Shown here one piece after another: positions 49,176 through 60,300 of a stretch of 64,000 nucleotides of DNA. Numbering within the stretch: the first letter of the stretch is position 1; each line of letters opens with the position of its first letter. Location: positions 124,001 through 188,000 of the forward strand of contig MU394082.1 of NCBI GenBank assembly GCA_022578605.1, given 5' to 3'. The position numbers were made by a program, and so were the translations under genes. The notes under the pieces were generated by a model. It did not search any database and was not told the origin of the DNA. It saw nothing but the letters and a program-made list of their open reading frames with translations. The stretch is from Camillea tinctor. Its lineage: Eukaryota; Ascomycota; Sordariomycetes; Xylariales; Xylariaceae.

Positions 49176-50099
49176 ATGCATTTTGTGCTGGGACACTAGG
49201 CGTTCTTCTTTCAGGGCAAAATAGGGCGTGGTTCGTCATGGCCGGATCCGATAAAATGGTATTCGGGTGTAGGGTGGAAAACAGGTCAAGACAGAACCAA
49301 AATCTACTCTAACAGAAATCATGAGACAATCCTCCTGCATGAGATATTGCGTGAAACTAGAGTTAGTCGAAAGGAGTAGAATTCCCAACCAACCAAACAA
49401 CCAAACTTAGAGATTTGATTCCCTCCGGCAACTGGCTTGGGCTTGGACAACAATGCATCTCCCCTGTGGTTGTTGTGACAGGTATTAGGTATTGACGTTA
49501 TCATCTTACACCCCAAGTGATAGAGGCAGCTACTCACTAGTCACTCACTCCCTCACCTCACCTCTCCCTGTAAAGTTTACTGTGGTTGCGCGGTGGGATT
49601 TTGAGAGTGCTCGCCAGCATGGTTTAGGGAAGCAAACTGCTAGAACCTAGGGTAGTGCTTCCGCTATGACTAAGAAGGAACTCATTTCCTCACTCCCTAA
49701 TATGGGGTTCTAATATGGGTTACATGGTTACTTCTAGGAATTGATCTTGGTGAATTCGTTAGGCACGCTAGTTATTCTTCTTCTATAGTAGGTAGGTAGG
49801 TAGATACCTACAGTAGGTTAGGTATATTCTATGTACTATGTACCTCTGTTCTAAAATCGGACCCGGCAAGTACAAACATGGAAACTACTATCTGTACCTA
49901 CCTAGGCAAGGTACCTAGGTAGCTTCAATACATCAGTACCTTCCTCGCGCTTGCTCTATTACCCCCCAATTCGATCACGCTATACATCCCAGGTGTTTGC
50001 TAACCTTGGGTACCTAAGGTACCTGAGGTATGTACCAATGTACGTACATAGTAGGTAAGTACATACGTACATACCTAGGGGGTACTCATCTTTCCTTTC
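49176..50099. other. Spacer between convergent eL42 and 2H-phosphoesterase genes
   Basis: The 3' ends of both genes face this 0.9-kb region. It is dense in GTAGGTA/TACCTAC words, with ACCTAGG-type palindromes at 49906-49922 and a near-palindromic TAGGTAAGTACAT-like stretch at about 50053-50078. No gene was seen. Confidence 0.6.
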
Positions 50100-51386
50100 T
50101 CAGAACCCCTCGCCCATCATCACCGTCCTCCCGCCCCCGTACCACAGCGTACCGACGCGCACATCGAGGCCCTTCTCCTGGCCCACGTACCATTCGCTAT
50201 CCTCCCTCCCCCACACCTCCGCCTCCAACCACGCGTTGACCTCGTCGATGGCCTCGACCCACCGCCGCCGCTGCTCCGGAACCGCGTGCTCCCCTTGCGT
50301 CAGGTACCGCCCCAGCGTCACGTGCGCGCTCGGCACGATGTACCGCGAGTCCACCACGATCCCCGCCGCTTTGGTGAGGTCCCATATGTCCCGCCGGAGG
50401 TGGTGGTACGTGTACTTATCGTTGACCACCTCGGCGGAGCTGGGGTTGGAGGGGGAGGGGGAGGGCTCGCCGGCTGCGGGAAGAAAGGAGAGCGCCAGCG
50501 CCGATAGGTCGTAGGATACCATGGGCTTGATGAGCCGCGCGCGGTGCGAGTACGTGTAGCTTGCGATGCGCGGGATGCTGGGACGCAGCGTCGAGAGAAT
50601 GGAGGATATCTCGCTGGGGGTCCGGCAGAAGGTTACCTCGAGGGTGGTGATGTGCATTTGGTGCAGGGGCATGAGCCAGAGATCTGGGGGTGAGGGGAGA
50701 GGGGGGAAGGAGATGTTAGTGGGGTGTTGTCTTGTTGGGTTTTTGATAGAGGTATGAGAATTTGTATGACTCTTTTTTTGAGAAAAGAAAATAGAAATAA
50801 GAAATATCGGATAATATATTTTCACTTACTTGGTGAGACGGCTGCGAGTTTCTTCTGGATCGCGCCGGCTAGCTTCAGAATGTGAATCGGGGGCCGACCC
50901 CAGAATGTCATGCAGTTCCTCTCATCTTTGAAGCCCGGTTCTATGTGCGGATTCTCCAGCCGAAGCAGATACTGGTCGATGATGAGACCCTGGTAGTCTG
51001 ATGCTAGGAATTTCTCTCTCTGCTGCGCATTGCGCCTAGTGCGGTGTACTGAGTAGAGCGCTTGGATTTGTGCCTATATGGTTTACCCCCCTGTTAGCCT
51101 TTGTAGAGGATCTTATGATGAACATGTACTTCTTTCTGAATCGCTTCCTGGTAACGGCATGCCAATTCGTCTATATGAGGGCCACTCGGACGTTTTAAGC
51201 TACAGCTATGAGATGTCTGAAAGGGACAAATAGAAATTGGTGTGATTAGTAAAAGGGGAACTCAACTGGATCATCATTCCCTGCCTCTATGAGAGCTTTG
51301 TAAGGATTCTCCCCTGACTTCAACGCAACCCCTGATAGATCCTCTAGCTTGTTTCTAACGTCTATGGAGTCGGTTATGGAACCCAT
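50100..51386 (-). CDS. 2H phosphoesterase-like protein (RNA ligase/cyclic phosphodiesterase fold)
   Basis: The 2H fold hydrolyses or ligates 2',3'-cyclic or 2',5'-linked nucleotides; the cellular substrate here is unknown. Minus-strand exons are 51386..51267, 51216..51130, 51073..50830 and 50683..50100 (344 residues). Introns of 50, 56 and 146 bp have TACTAAT/GCTAAC branch points, and all joins keep the frame. The two catalytic HxT motifs are visible: HIT at residues 161-163 (LHQMHITTLEV) and HVT at 271-273 (SAHVTLGRYL), 110 residues apart with alternating strands between, as expected for the fold. The N-terminal 70 residues are helical and hydrophilic. A conserved-looking block FWGRPPIHILKLAGAIQKKL precedes the first motif. 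A TATA-like element lies about 210 bp upstream. Confidence 0.8.
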
Positions 51387-51592
51387 GATGAAGATGTTGG
51401 TTCACGATTAAATATATATCAGATTCACTACTCCTTCTAGGTATTGACAGATGCTGAGGATGGGATTAAGATGACGCGTGGCTCTAGCTGCGGCTGACTG
51501 GAACTGTAGAAGAGCTAGAACGAGACGGAAAAATTGAACGTGGTTGGTGTAAAGACGACGGAAGAGCTAAGCTACGGGACCCTCAGTTCGAG

Positions 51593-51602
51593 CCTTTTTA
51601 TA
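51593..51602 (-). promoter_or_regulatory. TATA-like box for the 2H-phosphoesterase gene
   Basis: TATAAAAAGG on the minus strand, about 210 bp upstream of the start at 51386. Position and sequence suit a core promoter; the transcription start is not known. Confidence 0.5.
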
Positions 51603-52673
51603 CCCCCCCTCAGTGCAAGCCATACCTTTTACAAAAGAAGTATATAAATAAAGAGCGTACCTCCCAACCGACACGAGCTCGCCAAGTAGGCCGGTGAGAG
51701 GGACTGGACTTGACTTTGAGCGCCACGAGTTAGCCCCCTCTCGATGTTATTGACCTATACCTCACGCGTGACAAAGACTAGACCAAGTGTAGGACGAGGA
51801 AAAGGAACTTGATGATAATAATAGTGGTAGTGGTGACCTCGTGCAACAACCCACGATGGAATGGATCTTACACAAATGATTAAGCTGAAGGTGGGTTGCA
51901 TTTAAGCCTATGTTCGCGGGCTATGTGTATGGTTGGCTAATGTATCCTATACGTGTAAGTCTCAAGTTAGGATATACTAAACCTACATCTTTCGAATCTT
52001 ACAATTAAGTAATTAAGTACCTATTATCATTTCTATTTTCGGGCGGATTGATCCGAGAGCTACTCAGTACTTATGTACTAGGTTATAGGTATTCATTCAT
52101 GTTTCTTCAATGTTCTATAAGTCCGAGGTAAAAAAGCCAGGGGAATCCATCAATAAAATCAAGAGTGTAGAGAGGTCCATAAGAAAGTTCCTTCCCTCCT
52201 CCCCTCCTCCCCTCCTCTCCTCCCCACTTCTACCCCCTTTTTCTTAGCGTAGAAACCAGACCAATGAATCAAGTTCCTGCTCTTCTCCTTTCTCCCAATA
52301 AAGATAGCTAAGCGAGAGCGCTAATGGTGCTAGTCTAGCGCCTCGTTAGCCACATTACGCCACAGGTGCGCCTAATTTAGTCTACATCGTTGTACATGTC
52401 TTGTCCAACTTTAACTCCAATTACTTACTCCAATTACAATTCCAACTTCAACTTCAACTTCAACTTCAACCACAACCTTTCACCAAAGCTACAAAGAACA
52501 TTGCTACCAAGCACTCCCGTATTTCAGGAGATAAAGGCAATTGACTAAGGATAACTCAAGAAAATCCGAACTTTTATGGCTGCTGCATAACCCTGCCATC
52601 TCTGTTAATGATGTAGAGCAGATCGCACCTGTCTTTATCTGAACACAGACCAAACACTACCTACTACTCTACT

Positions 52674-52702
52674 GTGAGCTTGAGCAGCGAAAGCAAGCTC
52701 AC
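52674..52702. repeat. 9-bp perfect inverted repeat
   Basis: GTGAGCTTG and CAAGCTCAC separated by 11 nt. It could form a hairpin or be a dimeric binding site. Confidence 0.85.
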
Positions 52703-53087
52703 TGGATTCTGAGATGAACTATAACAGCAACTCTTGTGACATTTATCTATTACTCTTGGTGAGAGTCTGCACGTGACCACATTCATCAACTAACAGCTGT
52801 CTGTCAGCTACTACATCACACACACACCACGCTCTCTTTTGTCTACTACCTAACGTGGTCTTTGTCAAGTGCCAACCCACCACTTTGACATAATGCTAAT
52901 ATGGATATCTGCACTACATATTTTTTTCACACCATGAGCTAACCATTGCTTCTCATTGAAATGCTCATTTCTCTATAGAGAAAGGCACTGAGCCAGACAA
53001 TGGCAGAAATTATATAGCCATGCCATTGAGTGGTCACAAAGACGGGCAGCTTATCTGTATCCTCTCATGGGATTCAAGCAAGTGAGC

Positions 53088-53117
53088 TCGGGCAATGTTG
53101 TGTCGGGCAATGTTGTG
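53088..53117. repeat. 15-bp direct duplication
   Basis: Two exact adjacent copies of TCGGGCAATGTTGTG. Confidence 0.95.
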
Positions 53118-53644
53118 ACTCCTATGTCAGTCTGTCTAGACTTCATCCAGTCAGGTATCCAAAATTGATGGACTTCTCTCATCAAGAGGACCCCTAGACG
53201 TGCTGAAATGGTTTCCTGGTATGGGCTCCTGTACCGTCGACGAACACACCATGCACGGATGGAGTGTTGCTGGCTACCAAACTCCTTTTGACTATAGCCT
53301 AACGAAAGAGATATACTCCTATGAGCTTTGTCAAAGGATGCAGGGCCATATGTTCGTTATTGTACACGCCAACCTGGAAGAGGCAGACTACTGTTACAAG
53401 ACAATGCCATCCTTTTGCTTCACTTGCTCTCCTGGTCTACTGCTGTGAGCTATGCTTGATTATATGAATCTCATATATGGTAGATATCCAGACGGATAGG
53501 GGGGAGGATTATACTCAGGGGTAATGTCCCTCACAGGACACATCGAGGCTAGGAAACAGAACTAGCTTTATGGATGTTCCCAGCTTGCTATCGCCGACAT
53601 TCCCTTGCCTCCCCTTCACTGGTGGCTTCTGGAGGGCTGCTATG

Positions 53645-53740
53645 ATGTCGTCGTCGTCGTCGTCGTCAGCCCCTCACGCCCCTCGTGCCCCTCGTGGCCC
53701 TCGCACCCCTCGCACCCCTCGCCCCTCGCCCCTCGCCCTG
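53645..53740. repeat. TCG trinucleotide run followed by CCCCTCG minisatellite
   Basis: About seven TCG units followed by about ten units of a 7-10 bp CCCCTCG/CACCCCTCG motif. It lies about 0.6 kb upstream of the DNMT5-like start, and translated it gives artefactual Ser then Pro/Arg repeats. Confidence 0.85.
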
Positions 53741-54314
53741 GTCCTTGTTCTCTATTGTTCCCATTGGGGTTGGTACCTTGGTAACCCTACAATGTTATTG
53801 TGAACAATAGGGCTGTGCTTGCTTAGAATCTTCCGGATCCTATTGTTAGGGCTACCTTCTATTATTTCTTGCCACGTATTTAAACCTGGGCACTCTCAAA
53901 TCCTTCCCACTCAACCCACTACACCATCTTTTTTTTTCCCCCATTCCTTTTACCAACTCTACCATTTCCATCTACCTACACAGCCAATACAGCTACCTTC
54001 ATCAATCATTTTTGCTGGAGAAAGCTGATCTTCACTCTTTACACATACCTTCACCTATTCCCAACACCTGTCATATCCACATCTCTTTCTGATCACCTGC
54101 TCTTCCCATTCTTTACTGTAGTTCATCTACACGCAAGAGAGGTGCTGCGTTCTGGTTTGGTGTTTCTCAATAAACACTGTGGCAAAACACCATCACTCTG
54201 CTACGTATTTTCACGTCCATACTATCTTCCCTTTTTCTTAGCTAAGAGCTACCACTTTCTCTTCCTTGAGCTTGTAGAAGGCTTGTCCACAGTTCTACTT
54301 CATTCCTTATCACG

Positions 54315-57300
54315 ATGCCACCTAAACGTGCAACCCGGTCTAGGACAGGTAATGCACCTGCTCAAGCCAATTCCGGCCAACAACCCGCCGCCCCGCGTAA
54401 TTCTACCAAGAAGCGTGGACGCGATGATGATTCCTCTGACAAAGAATCAAAGAGGCAGAAGCCCTCCGATGAAGATGATGCTCACGATGACAACAACCTT
54501 GACATCGAGACTCAGGACCCTTCCAATGGACTAGACCGATCACTACCTCCGGTTTCAGATATCTTTGAAGCCTTCATTGATCTTGTTAAAAAGGCCGATG
54601 ACGATTTGAGAAAAATCGCGAATTGTGGCACATTTCACTTGCGTGTCGCGACGATGTGCTCTGGCACCGAGGCACCCATTTTTGCGCTGAAGATGATGGA
54701 GGAAGCCTTTGGTCGTCTTCACCCTGGGCAGCAGGCTTTCAAATGTGTTCACGTGTTCAGTGTTGAGAATGAGGGTTTCAAGCAAGCTTATATTGCTCGG
54801 AATACCGAGGGAAGCATTATTTTTCGCGACGTACGTGATTTCGTTGACGGCAAGGCGACGCATGCGTAAGTTTACTTGGCTATTCTCCATAATCAATGCT
54901 ATCGAATCTAATACATCGAACAGGCCTACTGCGATGGGATCACTAGCCCCCATACCTGGTGGCATCGATATTATCATCTCTGGATGCGCTTGTGTCGAGT
55001 TTTCGAACCTCAATACGAAAAAGAAAGTTAACTACAACGACCAAATCGCCAAAAGGGGCAACGAACTACTTCGCCGAGCTGATAAAAAGTCGGCTGAGTT
55101 CCGCAAAGACGCCAATGAATTCTTTGATGATATCCTTGCAGAAGGCTTCACTGGTTTGGGACCTTCTGGCTCAACATTCTTTTCTATGTTGAGCTACGTT
55201 CGGAACCATAGACCCAAGATTGTGATACTAGAGAATGTCATGAATGCGCCTTGGGAGCAAAATAGAGACCTTTGGTTCCCTAGTATCAATTATGCTTCGA
55301 CGTTTGTCAAGCTTGATACGAAGGACTTTTGGATTCCTCAAACCAGAACACGTGGCTATCTGATCGCCGTTGATCGTGAATTCTTCAAGGAAGCCTCCGA
55401 TAAAATCACGGAAGCATGGGCTGCTGCAGTAAAGAATCTCAAAAGAAGAGCTTCTTCACCAGTCACTGACTGGCTTCTGCCGCCAACGGACACACTGGCA
55501 ATTCGAGCTTGCCAAGATGACGCACAGCAGTCAGTCAAGAGCAAGGAGCGTGATGTCCCATGGACTCGGTCAAAGGTGCGCCATGACCGAGTTCGGCGGA
55601 TTGAAAATCTTGGATATGCACGCCCAATGACAAATTAGGGATCTGTCACGGGACGCAAGGCATGGGACAAGATGAGCCCAATCATGTTGGCCATAATGAA
55701 CCCACGATCCAAAGATTGTATCGAAATCTGGCAGCTTCGTGCTTTGAAGACTGGAGTTCTGGTTAACTCGGTGCGGTACACTTACGATACCCGGCACAAG
55801 GTTCGGATTTTCGACCTCAGCCAGAACATCGACCGTGGAGTCACTGGCTCGCCATTTGGTATCAGCCCTTGTAACACGCCAAGAGGAGAGTTTTACCTCT
55901 CATATCAGGGTCGACTTATGTCAGGCTTTGAGAATCTCATTGTGCAAGGATTGCCTATTTTTAGCCTGAGATGGTCCACCACCGAGTCTCAAGACCAGCT
56001 TCGGGATCTTGCTGGAAATGCTATGTCTACTACCGTTGTAGGGGCTACGTTGATCGGAGCAATCACTGCTATCTACGAGGTCTGTGGCAAAGAAGTGATT
56101 CGGGCATTCCAAGCTAATTCCGTCGGCAACCTATCTGTTGCGCAACGATCTATTCCAAAGTTTCAATACGAACTCCAACCGTGCGCTTTGTTGACGATGG
56201 TGGCCCCTGGCTGCTTTGACATTCAGTCGCTGATCGAGCTATGGAAGAAATGTAGACGCTATTGCTATTGTAATGGCGCTGCAAAGTATAGCATGGATCA
56301 ATTCTATCGTTGCTCTGTTTGTGGCACAATACGTTGCTATTGGTGTGCTGGAAACCCGACCCACGAGTTTGAACCGTATACAAGAACAGAAGATCTTGTT
56401 CTCCTAGAAGCCGTTCCTCTGACAATCATGCGAATGCTTCCTGCTAGGGTCATGTATACAAAGACGGACGACTTCGCTGAGATGTACAAGTCCGGAAGCT
56501 CCCACTTCGCCGAGAAATCAGTATTAAGCATCCCTCAATTCGCCAACGCTTTGCGCACGGCAATCTTTTACTACAAGGAAGTACACGTCACCGAGGTTAT
56601 CACCGTCTGCTTTGCTGCAAAGGATAATCATGCCGCATTTAATCTCCAAGGTGTGATATCAGGCAGTGGTCTTGTGTGGTATTTATACCTGGACCCTTGG
56701 TGTGCGTTAGGTCAGGAAGCTCTAAAATTGTTGAAGCTCCCCACGGTAAAATTAGCACATCCGGTCGGACGAGCCATTATTCCTCACAATGCGGGATGGC
56801 CTGTACCATCCATGTCATCATGGGAACTATGGAGCTTTGACCCAGTTTCGCTTCGGCTCGGAATCACTTCTCCTGAGAACGGAGAATACTTGGACGTCAC
56901 ACTTATAGATGATCAGAAGCTTACAATGTTTCCTGAATCCATTGGAAAAGAACTCCGCTCTATTACCGGGAGGTTTGTCCACAAGCCTCTTTGTGATTTG
57001 CCGGAGGAGAGCTTACACGTTTACGAGGACAACCAGTTGTATCTATTCAAAGATCCCGGCAAAACTACGACTCCTGATCTTGATTGCTACGTTATCTCAA
57101 AGGATTGCCGTGCTAAAGAACACTATGAGACCAGGGAGACCTTGGTGAAGTTTCCAAGTCACTTCAAGCCTGAACGGTCTACCCAAGGCGAAGTTGTTGC
57201 CACTGTCGAAGGTATCTGGTTAGAGCCATCTGATGCAGTCGGTCATGTATCTGCCCATAGAGTTACGGACCCCTTCCAGAGCGAGGAGAGTTTCGAAAGC

Positions 57301-60300
57301 TGCACTGAAAAACATGCCATGATTAGAAACGAAGACCACGATGCTCGAGTAATTGCACAGTTTCAGCTGGTGCGGCACACCCAGAGCGATTCCTTCATGG
57401 TGCTGCCGAAGTATGAACACATCACTCAGCAGACTGACGATTGGATCACTGTCGAGAAACACGACCAGCCTGCATTATTCAACCTGGTTGCACCCGTAAA
57501 TGTCAAACTTGCTGATACCAATTTCTTGGAGTACAGTGCTGAGCTCATCTCCCCAGAGACTTGTTTAAAATGTTCTCCTCCGATGCCCAAGTTGCACTGG
57601 ATCCAGGATCTGCAGCAAAAGCAGCAAAAGCAGGAAAAGCAGAAGGAGAAGAACACGAAGATCAAGAACAAGGATCAGAATCAAGATCAAGATCCTGATA
57701 CCTCTGGTAAAAAGGACAAACAAGATTCATCACTTGAGCCACACAGAGTTTACAAGGAAATGACTGAGTATGACGATCGACTACATAGGAGATTTCTGCC
57801 GTTTGAGGTGCAAGTCAAAGTAACGGCACCTCGAGACGACATATTCTCTGATGAGGACCTCTCAGTCGGCCACGGTGATGCAAAAGAATTAAAAATGATC
57901 GGTATGAGATACGCAGTAAACCCCATAGTTCTCATGCACCAGGCATTATCACTTTTGCCGCCTATTAGAAAGGGGTTAGTGTGTTCAGAGGCTCAAGATA
58001 GAGTCACTGTGGTTATGCGGACCGAACTTAGAGCTGCTTCCAATTTGAACTATAAGTTCGAACCATTCACGAAATCCATCATCCCCTTATCTCAACGTCA
58101 GGATAAGGTTGAACCAACCCAGAATCCACCAAAATTTCTGGGGACCCTGAGTACGTTCCAACTGGAGTCGTTAGCATGGATGAAAGAACGAGAAAGTGGC
58201 AAAAAGCTATTTCCCGAACAAGAGATCGAAGAACATCCTGTTCCTGAACTGAATATAAGACTGGTTGGTTGTGCTCAACGCGAGGTTTGCCGCCGCGGCG
58301 GCGTATTGGCAGACGATGTTGGCTACGGCAAAACCGTTATCACACTTGCTCTGATCTGCTCCCAGGAGCAGTTTGACAAAACCGAGTCTATACGACTTCG
58401 TAGAGAGTGTAATGATGCGTGTATACCTCTCAAGGCATCTCTAGTTATTGTCCCAGGTCATCTCATCGACCAATGGGCTAATGAGGCTGGAAGATTTATG
58501 TCCCTCGGACAGGACGAGGTGCTGATTATAAGGAAGTTTGACAGTCTGCCAGCTGCTCTCGGAAAATTCGAGAAAGCAAAAATCATTATAGTGAGCAACG
58601 ACATTTTCGGTGATAGAAAGTACCATTGCATTCTCGCAAAGTATGCGGGAACGCCGGAGCCCCCTGCATTGGCCAAAGACGGTTCCCAGTCTCAACAGTT
58701 TCGAGCTTTCAATGACTGGTACGAAAGAGACGTGCCGGTGATGCAGACGCACCTAGCAAAGCGCAGAGCGGCCCTTGATCGTAATGATGCACAGGGTAGA
58801 AAAGATTTGGATAATCTCGTCCAAGAAATCAAAGAACGGTTGCAAAGCCTGGTACTTTCCAATGAAAAGGCTATGAAAGATCGATTTGACGAATCTACCC
58901 GAGAGGGTCGTGCTCTACGGGCGGCCAAGGGAGGAGAAGAAATTGTCCAGGAGGAGCCTGATACCATAAAGAGAAACGAGGATAGCAGCTCTGATGACCC
59001 GTTCTCTAGTTTTACGATCTTACTGGAGACCTTTAGCTTTGCTCGGGTCATCTATGATGAATTTTCATATACAGATCTATTAACATCGCTGTTCTTCCGA
59101 AACACCACAGCATTGGCCAAATGGATACTGTCGGCCACGCCTCCGACTCGAAACTTAGCAGCCATCTGCGAGACTGCTGGGCTGCTAAATGTGCATGTAG
59201 CACGCCCTATGGATATGAGGATGGGGTTGCCCCGTATCACGGACGGGCCGCTCACCGCAGCCAAAACGAAGGCAGAAACCTACTTGTCTTACAGCAAGCT
59301 ACCATCTGAGAAATGTGTATGGGAGAGACTGGAGAAGGCTCACGAATTCCTGAAGCTCTTCGCAACAGCTAACCCTATAGACACGAAGCATTTTGGCGCC
59401 ATAAAAATTAAGGAATCTGTGGTCGTGTGCAACATGCAAGCAAGCGAAGTTTTAAGGTACTTCTGTATGCAGTCAGAGATCCAAGACCATGGGTTAGATG
59501 TGGATTCCTTGCCCAAGGAGTTCCGCCATCTCCTGCCCGATGGTCTTGATTGGCAAGAAAATAGTGGCAAAGTTATTGCCACACAGGCTCTGATGCTTAT
59601 CGCTTCGTTACCACCCGGAACCAACACGGCTGTACCAAATGATGTGAAAAATGGACAGACAGCTCTTTTGGCTTCCGCCAAGTCCTATTTGTCTCTGCTT
59701 TGGCAGAAAGCTGTTTGGTTGGCAAGTCGCATCAAGGGAAATGCCGCCGAAATGAAGAAGCAGTCTGCAGCGGATGCCGTAGCGGATGTTTGCATGCTGT
59801 TTGAGGTCATACTCCGCAAAGACTATGGCTTTTTCTCGGGCTACGACGGCTGGGAGGTAGTGTATGAGGCAATATTCGGAATTCAGGAAGTAGACTCTAT
59901 TCTTGACCTGATTGGAACGAGCGGAGAGGAGCCTATGAAGGAAGAAGACCTTCTTCGCGGGCTCGAGCACTGTAGACAGGAGCCGTGGTCTAGGTTTTTC
60001 AACCTACCTCCGAGTCAAGTCGGTAAAATAGAAGATGTAGAAGCCGAGCATCTTCTGAAAGACATAACAAACCGACCTGGGACACACTTAACCCTAGTGC
60101 AAGGCAAACCGAGGGACCAGCTCAAGGCGGTCATGGAGCAGCTTGGACATGACTCGCAGGACAAGAAGTTATCCGACGAAGAAAACAAGCAAATGAATGA
60201 CCGCGCAAACACGAAAAAGGAGTTCAGCGCTAATCAGTTGAAGGAGATGTGTCGCGCAGCATGTGTCAAAATCCCAACTAAAGGGGGGAAACCGGAGTTG

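Larger units (their letters stand above)
51387..54314. other. Divergent spacer between the 2H-phosphoesterase and DNMT5-like genes
   Basis: The leftward 2H gene and the rightward DNMT5-like gene share this 2.9-kb promoter region. It holds a CT-rich tract (52185-52250), CAACTT hexamers (52444-52470), a 9-bp inverted repeat (52674-52702), a 15-bp tandem duplication (53088-53117), TCG and CCCCTCG repeats (53645-53740) and a 9-bp inverted repeat at 53803-53847. An 82-codon ORF at 53200-53448 starts at a non-ATG codon and is not called. Confidence 0.55.

Noticed and set aside
54142..54534. 130-codon ORF overlapping the start of the DNMT5-like gene
   Set aside because: It is out of frame with the 54315 start and lacks any domain; it is not the missing chromodomain.
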